From assembly GCA_040881785.1 (NCBI GenBank), contig JBBECO010000271.1, forward strand, positions 1 through 54,810: DNA of 54,810 nucleotides, read 5' to 3'. This DNA is from JACDCA01 sp040881785 (GTDB taxonomy: Bacteria; Acidobacteriota; Vicinamibacteria; Vicinamibacterales; 2-12-FULL-66-21). This document shows, piece after piece, positions 39,935 through 49,266 of this stretch. The translations under genes and the position numbers were made by a program. A model generated the notes under the pieces. That model did no database searches, was not told the origin of the DNA, and saw nothing but the letters and a program-made list of their open reading frames with translations. Position 1 is the first letter of the stretch. Each line of letters begins with the position of its first letter.

Positions 39935-41401
39935 ATGACTCAACTCTGCGCGACGGTCACGGGACGGACGATGGAGGAGGTGCGGCGTGCGCGGGACGCC
40001 GCGGCCGGCGCCGACATCATCGAGGTCCGCCTGGACGGCGTCGCGGATCCCGACCCGGCTGCCGCGCTCGAAGGACGGCTGCGGCCTGTGATCGTGACCT
40101 GCCGTCCCCGGTGGGAAGGCGGCGGCTTCGACGGATCCGAGGAGGAGCGCCGACGGGTGCTGGTCGGGGCGATGGACGCCGGGGCGGAGTACGTGGACGT
40201 CGAGCTGCGGGCCGGATTCGCGGGGGACCTTCTGCGCCTTCGGCGCGGCCGCGGTGTCGTCGTGTCGATGCACCAGTTCGGCCCGCGCTCCGGCGATCTG
40301 GACGGCCAGATGCGCGCACTCCGGTCCACCGGCGCGGACGTCGTCAAGCTGGCCGTGGAGGTGGACTCGCTGGCCGAGACGCTGCCGCTCTACGAGCTCG
40401 GCCTTCGCGCCGGGCAGGAAGGCGGCCGGCAGGGGCACGTGCTGATCGCCATGGGACCGCGCGGCACGCATACCCGCGTGCTCGCCGCCCGGCTGCGCAA
40501 CCGATGGACGTATGCCGGGGAGGCCGTCGCGCCCGGGCAGCTCCCTGCAGATCGTCTGCTCGAGGAATTCAGGTTCCGGCGAATCTCGCCTGATGCGGAT
40601 CTCTACGGTGTGGTCGGCGCTCCCGTCTCGCAGTCCCTGTCGCCGGCGATGCACAACGCCGGGTTCGCGCACGCGGGACTCAACGCGGCCTACCTCGCGC
40701 TCGAGGCGAGGGACGCCGACGACTTCGTCACCTTCGCCCGCGCCATGGGCCTGCGCGGGGCCTCGATCACGGCCCCGCTGAAGGTGGACATGCTGAAACG
40801 GGTGGACGAATGCGATCCGCTCTCGACCCGCGTCGGCGCCATCAATACGCTGATCATCCGGGATGGGCGCTGGATCGGGACGAACACCGACCTTGCCGGA
40901 TTCGTGACGCCGCTCAAAGGGCGGATGGCGCTCCGCGGCACCCGCGCCGCCGTGCTCGGTGCCGGCGGCGCCGCGCGCGCGGTGGCGGTGGCGCTGAAAG
41001 GGGAAGGCGCACGCGTCCGCATCTGCGCGCGGCGCGCGGATCAGGCCAGAGACGTGGCCGCGCAGCTCCGCGTACTCGCAGGCCCCTTCCCGCCACGACC
41101 GGGGACGTGGGACGTCCTCGTGAACGCCACCAGCAGCGGCCGTCAGGCCGGTGACGTGAACCCCATGGCGGGGATGCGACTCGACGGCGAGATCGTCTTC
41201 GACCTGACGTACTCGCCGGAAGTGACGCCGCTGATCGCGCAGGCGCGCGAGGCGGGCTGCTGGACGATCGGCGGGATCGAGATGCTCATCGGCCAGGCGG
41301 AGCGGCAATTCGAGCTCTGGACGGGCGAGGCGCCCCCTCCGGGGTTGTTCCGGGCCGCCGTCGACACCGCCCGGGGATTGCAAACAGGAGTGCGCGCGTG
41401 A
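39935..41401 (+). CDS. aroDE: Bifunctional type I 3-dehydroquinate dehydratase / shikimate dehydrogenase
   Basis: The 488-residue fusion catalyses shikimate-pathway steps 3 and 4. Residues about 1-215 are a type I DHQ dehydratase (LCATVTGRTM, ADIIEVRLDGV, the catalytic His region VVVSMHQF and Schiff-base Lys in DVVKLAVEV). Residues about 225-488 are AroE: SLSPAMHNAGF, ITAPLK with the catalytic Lys, NTDLAGF, the NADP loop VLGAGGAARAVA and GGIEMLIGQAERQFELWTG. The usual Asn before the Thr in the AroE NVT motif is Ser here. The fused order is that of plants and some bacteria. I start at ATG 39935; 39881 would add a repeat-encoded tail. The stop overlaps trpE (GTGA). Confidence 0.93.
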   Translation: MTQLCATVTGRTMEEVRRARDAAAGADIIEVRLDGVADPDPAAALEGRLRPVIVTCRPRWEGGGFDGSEEERRRVLVGAMDAGAEYVDVELRAGFAGDLLRLRRGRGVVVSMHQFGPRSGDLDGQMRALRSTGADVVKLAVEVDSLAETLPLYELGLRAGQEGGRQGHVLIAMGPRGTHTRVLAARLRNRWTYAGEAVAPGQLPADRLLEEFRFRRISPDADLYGVVGAPVSQSLSPAMHNAGFAHAGLNAAYLALEARDADDFVTFARAMGLRGASITAPLKVDMLKRVDECDPLSTRVGAINTLIIRDGRWIGTNTDLAGFVTPLKGRMALRGTRAAVLGAGGAARAVAVALKGEGARVRICARRADQARDVAAQLRVLAGPFPPRPGTWDVLVNATSSGRQAGDVNPMAGMRLDGEIVFDLTYSPEVTPLIAQAREAGCWTIGGIEMLIGQAERQFELWTGEAPPPGLFRAAVDTARGLQTGVRA

Positions 41402-42888
41402 AACAGACGTCGTTCGAAGAGTTCGTGGATCTTTCCCGTCGCGGCACCTTCGTGCCGGTGGTCCGGGAAATCATGGCCGACCTGCTGACGCCGGTCTCGG
41501 CCTTCATCAAGATCGCGGAACACTCCGACTACGCCTTCCTGTTCGAGTCGGTCGAAGGGGGTGAACAGGTCGCGCGGTACTCGTTCCTCGGCAAGGACCC
41601 GTTTCTCGTGCTGCGGGCCCGGGGCAGCCGCAGCGTCATCGACCGGTCCGGCGTCACGAGTGAGCTCGACGAGCCCTTCGTCTCCGTGATGCGCCGGCTG
41701 ATGACCGAATTCCGCGCGCCGTTCGTGCCGGGCCTGCCGCGCTTTACGGGGGGCGCCGTGGGCTTCGTCGGCTACGACGCGGCGGCCGTCTTCGAACCGG
41801 CGCTCGAGGAGGCGTGGCGCGACGCCGGCTGGTCGGGCGACGCGGCCGCCGAAGATGACGCCGGGTTCATGCTGTTCGACACGGTGCTGGCGTTCGATCA
41901 CGTGAAGCACCGCATCCTGATCATCGCCAACGCGCGCGTGACGGCCGACGAAGATCTCGGCGCGCTCTACCAGTTCGCCTGCGCGAAGATCGATTTCCTC
42001 GAACGGGAGCTCGAGCGCGGCCTCTCGCAACCGGAGCGGACGATTGGCGCGGCGCCCGCCGTCTGGTCCAACCTGACGCAGGCGGAGTTCGAGGGCGGCG
42101 TGCGCGCGATCCAGGAACGGATCAACGCCGGGGACATCTACCAGGCCGTCCTTTCGCAGCGCTTCGAGGCGGACGTGACGGCCGATCCGTTCACCGTCTA
42201 CCGGGCCCTGCGCCACGTGAACCCCTCGCCCTACATGTATTTTCTCCGCATGGGCCGGCTCGCCATTGTCGGCTCGAGTCCGGAGATGCTCGTCCGGGTC
42301 GAAGGACGGCGCGTCGAGACCCATCCGATCGCCGGCACGCGTCCCCGCGGCAGCAACGACGAAGACGACCTGCGCCTCGCCGAGGAACTCAGGCGCAGCG
42401 AGAAGGAACGGGCCGAGCATGTCATGCTCGTGGACCTCGGGCGCAACGATCTCGGGCGCGTGAGCGACTTCGGCTCGGTGCGCGTGCCGCAGTACATGAC
42501 GCTCGAGCGCTACTCGCACGTCATGCACCTCGTCTCGACGGTCGAGAGCACGCTGGCCGAGGAGTACGATCACCTCGACGCGCTGGTCGCCTGCTTTCCG
42601 GCAGGCACCGTCTCCGGCGCGCCGAAGATCCGCGCGATGCAGATCCTCGCCGCGCTCGAGCCCACCCGGCGCGACATCTACGCCGGGGCGGTGGGCTACA
42701 TCGACTTTGCCGGCAACCTGGATTTCTGCATCGCGATCCGGACGATCACGATCCGCGACGGGCGCGCGCGGATCCAGGCCGGGGCGGGCATCGTCGCCGA
42801 CTCGAACCCCGCGGGCGAGTACGACGAGACCTGCGACAAGGCGCGCGCCCTGCTGCAGGCGCTCACGATGGCCGAAGCCGGGCTCTGA
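41398..42888 (+). CDS. trpE: Anthranilate synthase component I
   Basis: The 496-residue enzyme makes anthranilate from chorismate and ammonia delivered by TrpG. The N-terminal feedback-binding segment FLFESVEGGEQVARYSF (from about residue 47) is intact, implying Trp inhibition. The chorismate-binding domain has IQERINAGDIYQAVLSQRF, NPSPYMYFL, IAGTRPRG, DLGRNDLGRV, GTVSGAPKIRAM and AGAGIVADSNP. The GTG start overlaps the aroDE stop. Confidence 0.97.
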   Translation: MKQTSFEEFVDLSRRGTFVPVVREIMADLLTPVSAFIKIAEHSDYAFLFESVEGGEQVARYSFLGKDPFLVLRARGSRSVIDRSGVTSELDEPFVSVMRRLMTEFRAPFVPGLPRFTGGAVGFVGYDAAAVFEPALEEAWRDAGWSGDAAAEDDAGFMLFDTVLAFDHVKHRILIIANARVTADEDLGALYQFACAKIDFLERELERGLSQPERTIGAAPAVWSNLTQAEFEGGVRAIQERINAGDIYQAVLSQRFEADVTADPFTVYRALRHVNPSPYMYFLRMGRLAIVGSSPEMLVRVEGRRVETHPIAGTRPRGSNDEDDLRLAEELRRSEKERAEHVMLVDLGRNDLGRVSDFGSVRVPQYMTLERYSHVMHLVSTVESTLAEEYDHLDALVACFPAGTVSGAPKIRAMQILAALEPTRRDIYAGAVGYIDFAGNLDFCIAIRTITIRDGRARIQAGAGIVADSNPAGEYDETCDKARALLQALTMAEAGL

Positions 42889-42897
42889 GGTGCCGCC

Positions 42898-43458
42898 GTG
42901 CTCCTGCTGATCGACAACTACGATTCGTTCACCTGGAACCTCGCCCAGTATTTCGGCGAGCTCGGTGCGCCGCCGCTCGTCAAGCGAAACGACGAGCTGA
43001 CGCTCGACGAGGTCGCGGCGCTGCATCCCGAGCGGATCGTGATCTCCCCGGGGCCCGGGCGTCCCGAGCAGGCGGGCATCTCGATCGACCTCATTCGGCG
43101 CTTCGGCCCGACCACGCCGGTCCTGGGCGTCTGTCTCGGCCATCAGGCTATCGGCATGGCGTTTGGCGGCGAGGTCGTCCGCGCGACGAGTCTCATGCAC
43201 GGGAAGGTGTCGTCGGTCGGGCACGACGGCAAAGGCGTGTTCAAGGGAATCTCGCAGCCGTTTACAGCAGCCCGCTATCACTCCCTCATCGTCGCCGATC
43301 CGCTGCCGCCGGATCTCGAAGCCAGCGCGCACGCCGACGACGGCACGCTGATGGGGCTGCGGCATCGCCGCCTGCCGATCCACGGCGTCCAGTTCCATCC
43401 CGAGTCGGTGCTCACGACGGAAGGGCACCAGCTGCTGCGCAATTTCCTGGAGCTCTGA
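42898..43458 (+). CDS. trpG: Anthranilate synthase component II (glutamine amidotransferase)
   Basis: This 186-residue class I amidotransferase supplies ammonia to TrpE. The triad is visible: Cys-79 in GVCLGHQAI, and His-167 and Glu-169 in FHPES. The opening LLLIDNYDSFTWNL and the oxyanion-side SPGPGRPEQAG are typical. It may also serve p-aminobenzoate synthase. The GTG start is nine bases after the trpE stop; its own stop overlaps trpD (TGATG). Confidence 0.96.
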   Translation: MLLLIDNYDSFTWNLAQYFGELGAPPLVKRNDELTLDEVAALHPERIVISPGPGRPEQAGISIDLIRRFGPTTPVLGVCLGHQAIGMAFGGEVVRATSLMHGKVSSVGHDGKGVFKGISQPFTAARYHSLIVADPLPPDLEASAHADDGTLMGLRHRRLPIHGVQFHPESVLTTEGHQLLRNFLEL

Positions 43459-44483
43459 TGTTCGCCCCGCTACTCGAAAAGCTGCACCGCCGAGAGGACC
43501 TCACGACCGACGAAGCCGCGGCGGCGATGGGGGAGATCATGGAAGGCCGCGCGCAGCCGGCGCAGATCGCCGGCCTGCTCGTCGCCCTGCGGATGAAAGG
43601 CGAGCGGCCGGCCGAGATCGTCGGGCTCGCCCGGACGATGCGGGCGCGCGCCACGAAGCTGTCGCGCGCGTTCGCCCCGGCGTTCGATACGTGCGGCACG
43701 GGCGGCGACAGCGCGCACACGTTCAACGTCTCGACCGTCGCCGCGCTCGTGCTCGCCGCGTGCGGCGTGCGGGTCGCCAAACACGGCAACCGATCCGTCT
43801 CGAGCCGCTGCGGCAGCGCCGATCTGTTCGAGGCGCTGGGCGTGAAGATCACGGCGCCCCCCGACATTGTCGAGCGCTGCCTGGACGAGGCCGGCCTGGC
43901 CTTCTTCTTTGCGCCGACGTTCCATCCGTCCATGCGCCACGCCGCCGCCACGCGCCGCGAGCTCGGGATCCGGACGGCGTTCAACCTGTTGGGCCCCTTG
44001 ACCAACCCCGCCGGGGCGTCGCGACAGCTCGTCGGAGTGCCGCGCCCTGAGCTGACGGAGCTCGTGGCCCGGTCGCTGGCGCTCCTGGGCTCGGAACGCG
44101 CCTGGGTCGTGCACGGCGCCGACGGCCTCGACGAGATCTCGACGACCGGCTACACGAAGGTGTCGGAATGCCGCGCCGGGTCGGTCAACACGTTCTACGT
44201 GCATCCCGCGGATTTCCAGTTGCCCAAGGCGGCGCCCGACGCGTTGAAGGGCGGGGATGCGGCCGAGAACGCCGTCATCGCGCAGCGCATTCTCTCGGGT
44301 GAGCGGGGCGCGCCGCGCGACATCGTGCTGCTGAACGCCGCGGTCTCGCTGTTCATTGCGGGGACCGTGGCGACGGTACCCGAGGGCATCGCGCGCGCCG
44401 CGGCGGCCATTGACAGCGGCGCGGCGGCCGGGGTCCTCGATCGCCTGGTGGCGGTGTCGAACGCCGGGGGCACCGGCTCATGA
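43458..44483 (+). CDS. trpD: Anthranilate phosphoribosyltransferase
   Basis: The 341-residue enzyme transfers phosphoribosyl from PRPP to anthranilate. Signatures are the PRPP-binding DTCGTGGDSAHTFNVST, KHGNRSVSSRCGSAD, HPSMRHAAATRRELGIRT and GPLTNPAGA, plus the metal-site Asp/Glu pair in HGADGLDEIS. It overlaps trpG at its start and trpC at its end, consistent with translational coupling. Confidence 0.97.
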   Translation: MFAPLLEKLHRREDLTTDEAAAAMGEIMEGRAQPAQIAGLLVALRMKGERPAEIVGLARTMRARATKLSRAFAPAFDTCGTGGDSAHTFNVSTVAALVLAACGVRVAKHGNRSVSSRCGSADLFEALGVKITAPPDIVERCLDEAGLAFFFAPTFHPSMRHAAATRRELGIRTAFNLLGPLTNPAGASRQLVGVPRPELTELVARSLALLGSERAWVVHGADGLDEISTTGYTKVSECRAGSVNTFYVHPADFQLPKAAPDALKGGDAAENAVIAQRILSGERGAPRDIVLLNAAVSLFIAGTVATVPEGIARAAAAIDSGAAAGVLDRLVAVSNAGGTGS

Positions 44484-45280
44484 CGGCGACCGCTTCGACG
44501 CCCGACCTGCTGGGTGCGATCGTCGCGGCGGCGCGTGCCGCCGTGGCGGACCGCGCCGTCCTGTGCCCGATCGAGCGGCTCGTCGAAGAACAGACCTACA
44601 CGCCGCGCGGGGACGCGTTCGCGGCGGCCCTGCGGACGAGCGCCGCCCCGCGCATCATCGCCGAGTGCAAGCGGCGGTCGCCGTCGCGCGGCATCCTGCG
44701 CCAGCAGTACCGCCCTGTCGCGCACGCGCGCGCATACGCCGCGGCGGGCGCCGCCGCGATCTCGGTCCTCACCGAGCCGACGTTCTTCGACGGTGAACCT
44801 GCGCACCTGGCCGCTGTGAGAGCCGCCGTCCCGACACCCCTGCTGCGCAAGGACTTCATCGTGACGGAGTACCAGGTGCACGAATCCGCCGTGCTCGGCG
44901 CCGACGCCGTGCTGCTGATTGCGGCGGCGCTCTCCGATGGCGAGCTGCGGCGTCTGCGCCAGTGTGCCGTCTCCCTTGGGCTGGCCGCGCTCGTCGAGGT
45001 CCACAGCCGGGCGGAGCTCGATCGCGCCCTGGCGGCCGGCGCGGAGGTCATCGGCGTGAACCGCAGAAATCTGCGGACGCTGGAGGTGGATCTCGACGTG
45101 GTCGTCACGCTGGCAGCCGCCATCCCGGACGCCATCGTCTCGGTGGCCGAAAGCGGCATCCGCACGGCCGACGACATCCGCCGCTTGACGGCCCTCGGCT
45201 ACGACGCGTTCCTGATCGGCGAGCGTCTCATCACACAGCCCGATCCCGGCGCCGCGCTGGAGGCGCTGCGCGCGCCATGA
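44480..45280 (+). CDS. trpC: Indole-3-glycerol phosphate synthase
   Basis: The 266-residue TIM barrel closes the indole ring. It has IIAECKRRSPSRG (catalytic Glu and Lys), ISVLTEPTFFDG, PLLRKDFIVTEYQ (catalytic Lys), ADAVLLIAA, LVEVHSRAELDRA, IGVNRRNL and SVAESGI. It is separate from TrpF, unlike the enteric fusion. Both ends overlap neighbours by four bases (ATGA). Confidence 0.97.
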   Translation: MTATASTPDLLGAIVAAARAAVADRAVLCPIERLVEEQTYTPRGDAFAAALRTSAAPRIIAECKRRSPSRGILRQQYRPVAHARAYAAAGAAAISVLTEPTFFDGEPAHLAAVRAAVPTPLLRKDFIVTEYQVHESAVLGADAVLLIAAALSDGELRRLRQCAVSLGLAALVEVHSRAELDRALAAGAEVIGVNRRNLRTLEVDLDVVVTLAAAIPDAIVSVAESGIRTADDIRRLTALGYDAFLIGERLITQPDPGAALEALRAP

Positions 45281-45909
45281 CCCTCGTGAAGATCTGCGGC
45301 ATCACGCGGCTCGACGATGCACAGCTGGCGGTGGAGCTCGGGGCCTCCGCCATCGGGTTCGTCTTCTGGCCCTCGAGCCCGCGGTACATTCCTCCGTCGC
45401 GCGCGGCCGAGATCGTCGAAGCGCTGCCGCCGCGCGTGGCCTTCATCGGGGTCTTCGTGGACCAGACACGCAATTTCGTGTGGAACGCGGCCGAACAGGT
45501 GGGGCTGACCGCCCTGCAGCTTCACGGTGAGGAGACGCTGGCGTTCGCGGCGACACTGCCCCGGCCTGTCATCAAGGCGGTGCCGGTCGCCACCGACTTC
45601 TCGCTCGAGGCGGTCATGGACATTCCGCGGTCGATCACGGTGCTGCTCGATGCCCACGATCCGGTCAGGCGCGGGGGAACCGGTGAAACGATCGACTGGT
45701 CGGCCGCCGCCGCGGTCGCCTGGCGCCGCCCGATCTTCCTGTCGGGGGGCTTGCACGCCGGGAACATCCGCGAGGCCATCGCCCGCGTGAATCCCCATGC
45801 CGTCGATATCTCATCGGGGGTGGAATCGGCACCGGGGATCAAGGATCCCGCGAAGCTGCGCGCGCTCTTCGCCGCACTCGATCGAGAGGAGGAGGCCGAT
45901 GACGATTGA
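45277..45909 (+). CDS. trpF: Phosphoribosylanthranilate isomerase
   Basis: The 210-residue TIM barrel performs the Amadori rearrangement of phosphoribosylanthranilate. KICGITRLDDAQLA holds the catalytic Cys, and ALQLHGEET, VLLDAHDP (catalytic Asp) and FLSGGLHAGNI follow; the C-terminal VDISSGVESAPGIKD is diagnostic. The gene overlaps trpC by four bases and trpB by eleven. Confidence 0.97.
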   Translation: MTLVKICGITRLDDAQLAVELGASAIGFVFWPSSPRYIPPSRAAEIVEALPPRVAFIGVFVDQTRNFVWNAAEQVGLTALQLHGEETLAFAATLPRPVIKAVPVATDFSLEAVMDIPRSITVLLDAHDPVRRGGTGETIDWSAAAAVAWRRPIFLSGGLHAGNIREAIARVNPHAVDISSGVESAPGIKDPAKLRALFAALDREEEADDD

Positions 45910-47119
45910 CGCCGCGCCGTCGTTCGGCAGGCGGGATCCCGATGCGCGCGGCTACTTCGGCGCCTACGGAGGGCGCTTCGTCCCCGAGACGCTCGTCGCG
46001 CCGGTACAGGAGCTCGAACGCGCCTACTTCGAGGCGCGCCGCGATCCAGCCTTCCGCGACGAGCTGGTGCGGCTGCTGCGCGACTACGTCGGCCGCGCGA
46101 CGCCGCTCTACGAGGCGCGCCGGCTCTCCACCGCCCTCGGCGGCGCGCGCATCTTCCTGAAGCGGGAGGATCTCGCGCACACCGGCGCTCACAAGATCAA
46201 CAACGCGCTCGGCCAGGCCCTGCTGGCGCAGCGCATGGGCAAGCGCCGCATCGTCGCCGAGACCGGCGCCGGGCAGCACGGGGTCGCGACCGCGACCGTC
46301 TGCGCGTTGCTCGGGCTCGAGTGTCACGTCTATATGGGCGTCGAGGACATGGAGCGGCAGGCGCTCAACGTCTTCCGCATGCGCCTGCTCGGCGCGACCG
46401 TGCGCCCGGTGGACGCCGGCAGCCGCACGCTCAAGGACGCGATCAACGAGGCCATGCGTGACTGGGTCACCCATGTCGCCGACACGTACTACCTCCTGGG
46501 GTCGGTGCTCGGACCGCACCCGTATCCCCTCATGGTGCGCGAGTTCCAGTCGGTCATCGGGCAGGAAGCGCGCGCCCAGATCCTCGACGCCACTGGACGA
46601 CTGCCGGAGGCCGTGGTGGCCTGCATCGGCGGCGGCAGCAACGCGATGGGGATCTTCGACGCGTTCATCGACGACGCGTCGGTCCGCCTGATCGGCGTCG
46701 AGGCCGGCGGACGCGGCATCCGCCCGGGCCAGCATGCGGCGCGTTTCGCCGGCGGAGCGGCCGGTGTCCTTCAAGGCACGCGCAGCTACGTCCTGCAGGA
46801 CGACGACGGCAACATCGAATTGACGCATTCCATCTCTGCCGGCCTCGACTACGCCGCGATCGGCCCCGAACACGCTTCGCTTCACGAATCCGGACGAGCG
46901 GAATACACCTGGATCGATGACGAGGACGCGCTGGCGGCGTTCGAGCGTCTGGGCCGCGAGGAGGGGATCCTGCCGGCGCTGGAGTCGTCGCACGCCGTGG
47001 CCCACGCGTGCCGGCTGGCGCCGGAACTCGGTGCCGGCGCCGTGCTGATCGTCAACCTCTCCGGCCGCGGCGACAAGGACGTCCAGACCGTCCAGAAAGT
47101 GCTGGAGGGACGCGGCTGA
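45899..47119 (+). CDS. trpB: Tryptophan synthase beta chain
   Basis: This 406-residue PLP enzyme joins indole and serine. The PLP Lys-99 is in HTGAHKINN, the catalytic Glu in ETGAGQHGVA, and the phosphate loop is GGGSNAMG. Features of TrpB1 include GAYGGRFVPETL and the C-terminal NLSGRGDKD. Its start lies inside trpF behind a purine-rich GAGAGGAGGAGG ribosome site, the strongest in the operon. It is coupled to trpA by TGATG. Confidence 0.98.
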   Translation: MTIDAAPSFGRRDPDARGYFGAYGGRFVPETLVAPVQELERAYFEARRDPAFRDELVRLLRDYVGRATPLYEARRLSTALGGARIFLKREDLAHTGAHKINNALGQALLAQRMGKRRIVAETGAGQHGVATATVCALLGLECHVYMGVEDMERQALNVFRMRLLGATVRPVDAGSRTLKDAINEAMRDWVTHVADTYYLLGSVLGPHPYPLMVREFQSVIGQEARAQILDATGRLPEAVVACIGGGSNAMGIFDAFIDDASVRLIGVEAGGRGIRPGQHAARFAGGAAGVLQGTRSYVLQDDDGNIELTHSISAGLDYAAIGPEHASLHESGRAEYTWIDDEDALAAFERLGREEGILPALESSHAVAHACRLAPELGAGAVLIVNLSGRGDKDVQTVQKVLEGRG

Positions 47120-47907
47120 TGGGACGTCTGGCCACCACGTTCGACGAGCTGCGGAAGGCTGGCCGCGGCGGACTCGTGGCGTATGTGACGGCCGGTGACC
47201 CTGACGCCGAGACGTCGCAGGAAATCCTCATCGCTCTGGCCGACGGGGGCGCCGACGTCATCGAGGTCGGCGTGCCGTTCTCGGATCCGCTCGCCGACGG
47301 TCCGGTGATTCAGCGCGCCAGCGAACGTGCCCTGGCGGCCGGCATGACGCTGCGCGGCGCGCTCGCGCTCGTGAAGGCCGTGCGACAGCAGGTCGCGACG
47401 CCGATCGTGCTCTTCACGTATGCCAATCCGGTCGTCCGGATGGATCCGCAGGCCTTCGCGCAGGCCGCGAGCGACGCCGGCGTGGACGGCGTGCTGATTC
47501 TCGACTATCCGGTGGAGGAGGCTGAACCGCTGCGCGGACCGCTCGTGGACGCCGGACTGGACCCGATCTTCCTCATCAGCCCGACCACCAGCGACGAGCG
47601 GATCCGTCGGGCATCCGCGCTCGGCGCGGGATTTCTGTATGTGATCTCCCGGCTCGGTGTCACGGGCGCGCGCGACGAGATGGCCGGCGACGCCGGCGCG
47701 CTGGTCGCACGCATCCGGCGGCACGCGACCCTCCCGGTGGCGCTCGGTTTCGGGATCTCCCGCCCGGAGCACGTGGCTGAAGCCTGCCGCCACGCCGACG
47801 CCGCCGTCGTCGGGAGCGCAATCGTGAACGTGATCGCGAAGCACGGCCGGAACGGGGCCGGAGAGGCGGTGCGCGAGTATGTGCGATGGCTGAAAAGCGC
47901 CCTGTGA
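47119..47907 (+). CDS. trpA: Tryptophan synthase alpha chain
   Basis: The 262-residue TIM barrel cleaves indole-3-glycerol phosphate. Catalytic Glu is in VIEVGVPFSDPLADGPVIQ and catalytic Asp in DGVLILDYP; ISPTTSDERI, YVISRLGVTG and GFGISRPEHV are canonical. It overlaps trpB and the chorismate mutase gene by one base each. Confidence 0.97.
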   Translation: MGRLATTFDELRKAGRGGLVAYVTAGDPDAETSQEILIALADGGADVIEVGVPFSDPLADGPVIQRASERALAAGMTLRGALALVKAVRQQVATPIVLFTYANPVVRMDPQAFAQAASDAGVDGVLILDYPVEEAEPLRGPLVDAGLDPIFLISPTTSDERIRRASALGAGFLYVISRLGVTGARDEMAGDAGALVARIRRHATLPVALGFGISRPEHVAEACRHADAAVVGSAIVNVIAKHGRNGAGEAVREYVRWLKSAL

Positions 47908-48176
47908 TGTCGATCGACGAGCTGCGCCGGCGGATCGACGAGATCGACACCGACCTCGTCGCGTTGCTCAATGCCCGGGCCGAGTGCGCCCTGGCGATCG
48001 GCCAGGCCAAGAAAGCCGCCGGGCTGGACCTCTACCAGCCGGCGCGGGAATCGGACGTCCTGCACCACGTGCAGCACATCAACGGCGGTCCGCTGGACGA
48101 CGAGGCCGTGAAGCGCCTGTTCGAACGGATCATCGACGAGGCCAGACGCCTGGAGCGACTGGCGGACTTAGAATAG
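47907..48176 (+). CDS. aroQ: Chorismate mutase, AroQ type
   Basis: The 89-residue all-helical chorismate mutase converts chorismate to prephenate. It has the AroQ pattern IDELRRRIDEIDTDLVALLN, then Arg and Lys in RAECALAIGQAKK and the later helix DEAVKRLFERIIDEAR. I start at ATG 47907, which overlaps the trpA stop (TGATG); a frame-matching ATG at 47886 would add seven residues. It stands alone, not fused to PheA or TyrA, and feeds the adjacent tyrA. Confidence 0.93.
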   Translation: MSIDELRRRIDEIDTDLVALLNARAECALAIGQAKKAAGLDLYQPARESDVLHHVQHINGGPLDDEAVKRLFERIIDEARRLERLADLE

Positions 48177-48216
48177 AGAGTGAGCATCCGGCACTCCGAA
48201 AGCAGCATTGCTTCTT

Positions 48217-49263
48217 ATGGTTATCGTCATGCAGGAACGCGCGACCGGCGAGCAGGTCGAGCGCGTCATCGCCCAGCTGGTTGAAATGGGGTTCGACATC
48301 CACCGGTCCACCGGCGCCCTGCGCACGGTGATCGGGGCGGTCGGCGGCAAAACGGCGGATCCGCGGCTCATCGAACTGCTCGATGGCGTCCAGGAAGTGC
48401 TGCGCATCACCGAGCCGTACAAGCTCGCGAGCCGCAGCTTCAAACCCGAGAACACGGTCATCAGCGTCGGCGACGTCCGCATCGGCGGGGATGAAGTCAT
48501 CGTGATGGCCGGACCGTGCTCGGCTGAAACGCCGGAACAGGTGGACGCGGCGGCGGCCGCGGTCAAGCGGGCGGGCGCCAAAATCCTGCGGGGGGGTGCG
48601 TACAAACCGCGCAGTTCGCCGTACAGCTTCCAGGGCCTCGGCGAGGAGGGCCTGCGGATGCTCCGCGGCGCGGCAGACCGTCACCACCTCAAGCTGATCT
48701 CCGAGGTCATGGACATCAGCCAGATCGAGACGATCGAGAAGTACGCGGACATCCTGCAGGTCGGCGCGCGGAACATGCAGAACTACACGCTGCTGCGCGA
48801 GCTGGGCAAGTCGAAAGCGCCGGTGATGCTGAAGCGCGGGATCTCGGCGACGATCGAGGAGTGGCTGCTCTCGGCCGAGTACATCCTGGCCGGCGGCAAC
48901 ATGAACGTGACGCTCTGCGAGCGCGGCATCCGGACGTTCGAGAGCTACACCCGCAACACGCTGGATATTTCCGCCATCCCGGTCGTCCAGCAGTTGAGCC
49001 ATCTGCCGATCATCGTGGACCCGAGTCATGGCACCGGACGGCGGGACAAGGTTGCCTCGATGGCGCGTGCGGCGGTGGCGGCCGGCGCGGACGGCCTGAT
49101 CATCGAGGTGCACTGTGATCCGGATCACGCGATGAGTGACGGGGCGCAGTCGATGTTCCCGGCGCAGTTCGACCGCCTGATGGCGGAGCTGCGGATCATC
49201 GCGCCGGCCATCGGCCGCAGCATCTGCCTCGAGCCGGTGGCGCGCCGCGGCTGGAGCCGCTAG
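48217..49263 (+). CDS. aroF: 3-deoxy-7-phosphoheptulonate synthase, class I-beta with N-terminal regulatory domain
   Basis: The 348-residue enzyme performs the first step of the shikimate pathway. An N-terminal ferredoxin-like domain (about 1-70, MVIVMQERATGEQVERVIAQ) precedes the barrel, as in the Thermotoga type where it mediates Tyr/Phe inhibition. Barrel motifs are VIMAGPCSAET, ILRGGAYKPRSSPYSFQG, LQVGARNMQNY, PVMLKRGI, NVTLCERGIRTFE, PIIVDPSHGTG and IIEVHCDP. I start at ATG 48217 rather than TTG 48208. Confidence 0.96.
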   Translation: MVIVMQERATGEQVERVIAQLVEMGFDIHRSTGALRTVIGAVGGKTADPRLIELLDGVQEVLRITEPYKLASRSFKPENTVISVGDVRIGGDEVIVMAGPCSAETPEQVDAAAAAVKRAGAKILRGGAYKPRSSPYSFQGLGEEGLRMLRGAADRHHLKLISEVMDISQIETIEKYADILQVGARNMQNYTLLRELGKSKAPVMLKRGISATIEEWLLSAEYILAGGNMNVTLCERGIRTFESYTRNTLDISAIPVVQQLSHLPIIVDPSHGTGRRDKVASMARAAVAAGADGLIIEVHCDPDHAMSDGAQSMFPAQFDRLMAELRIIAPAIGRSICLEPVARRGWSR

Positions 49264-49266
49264 GGC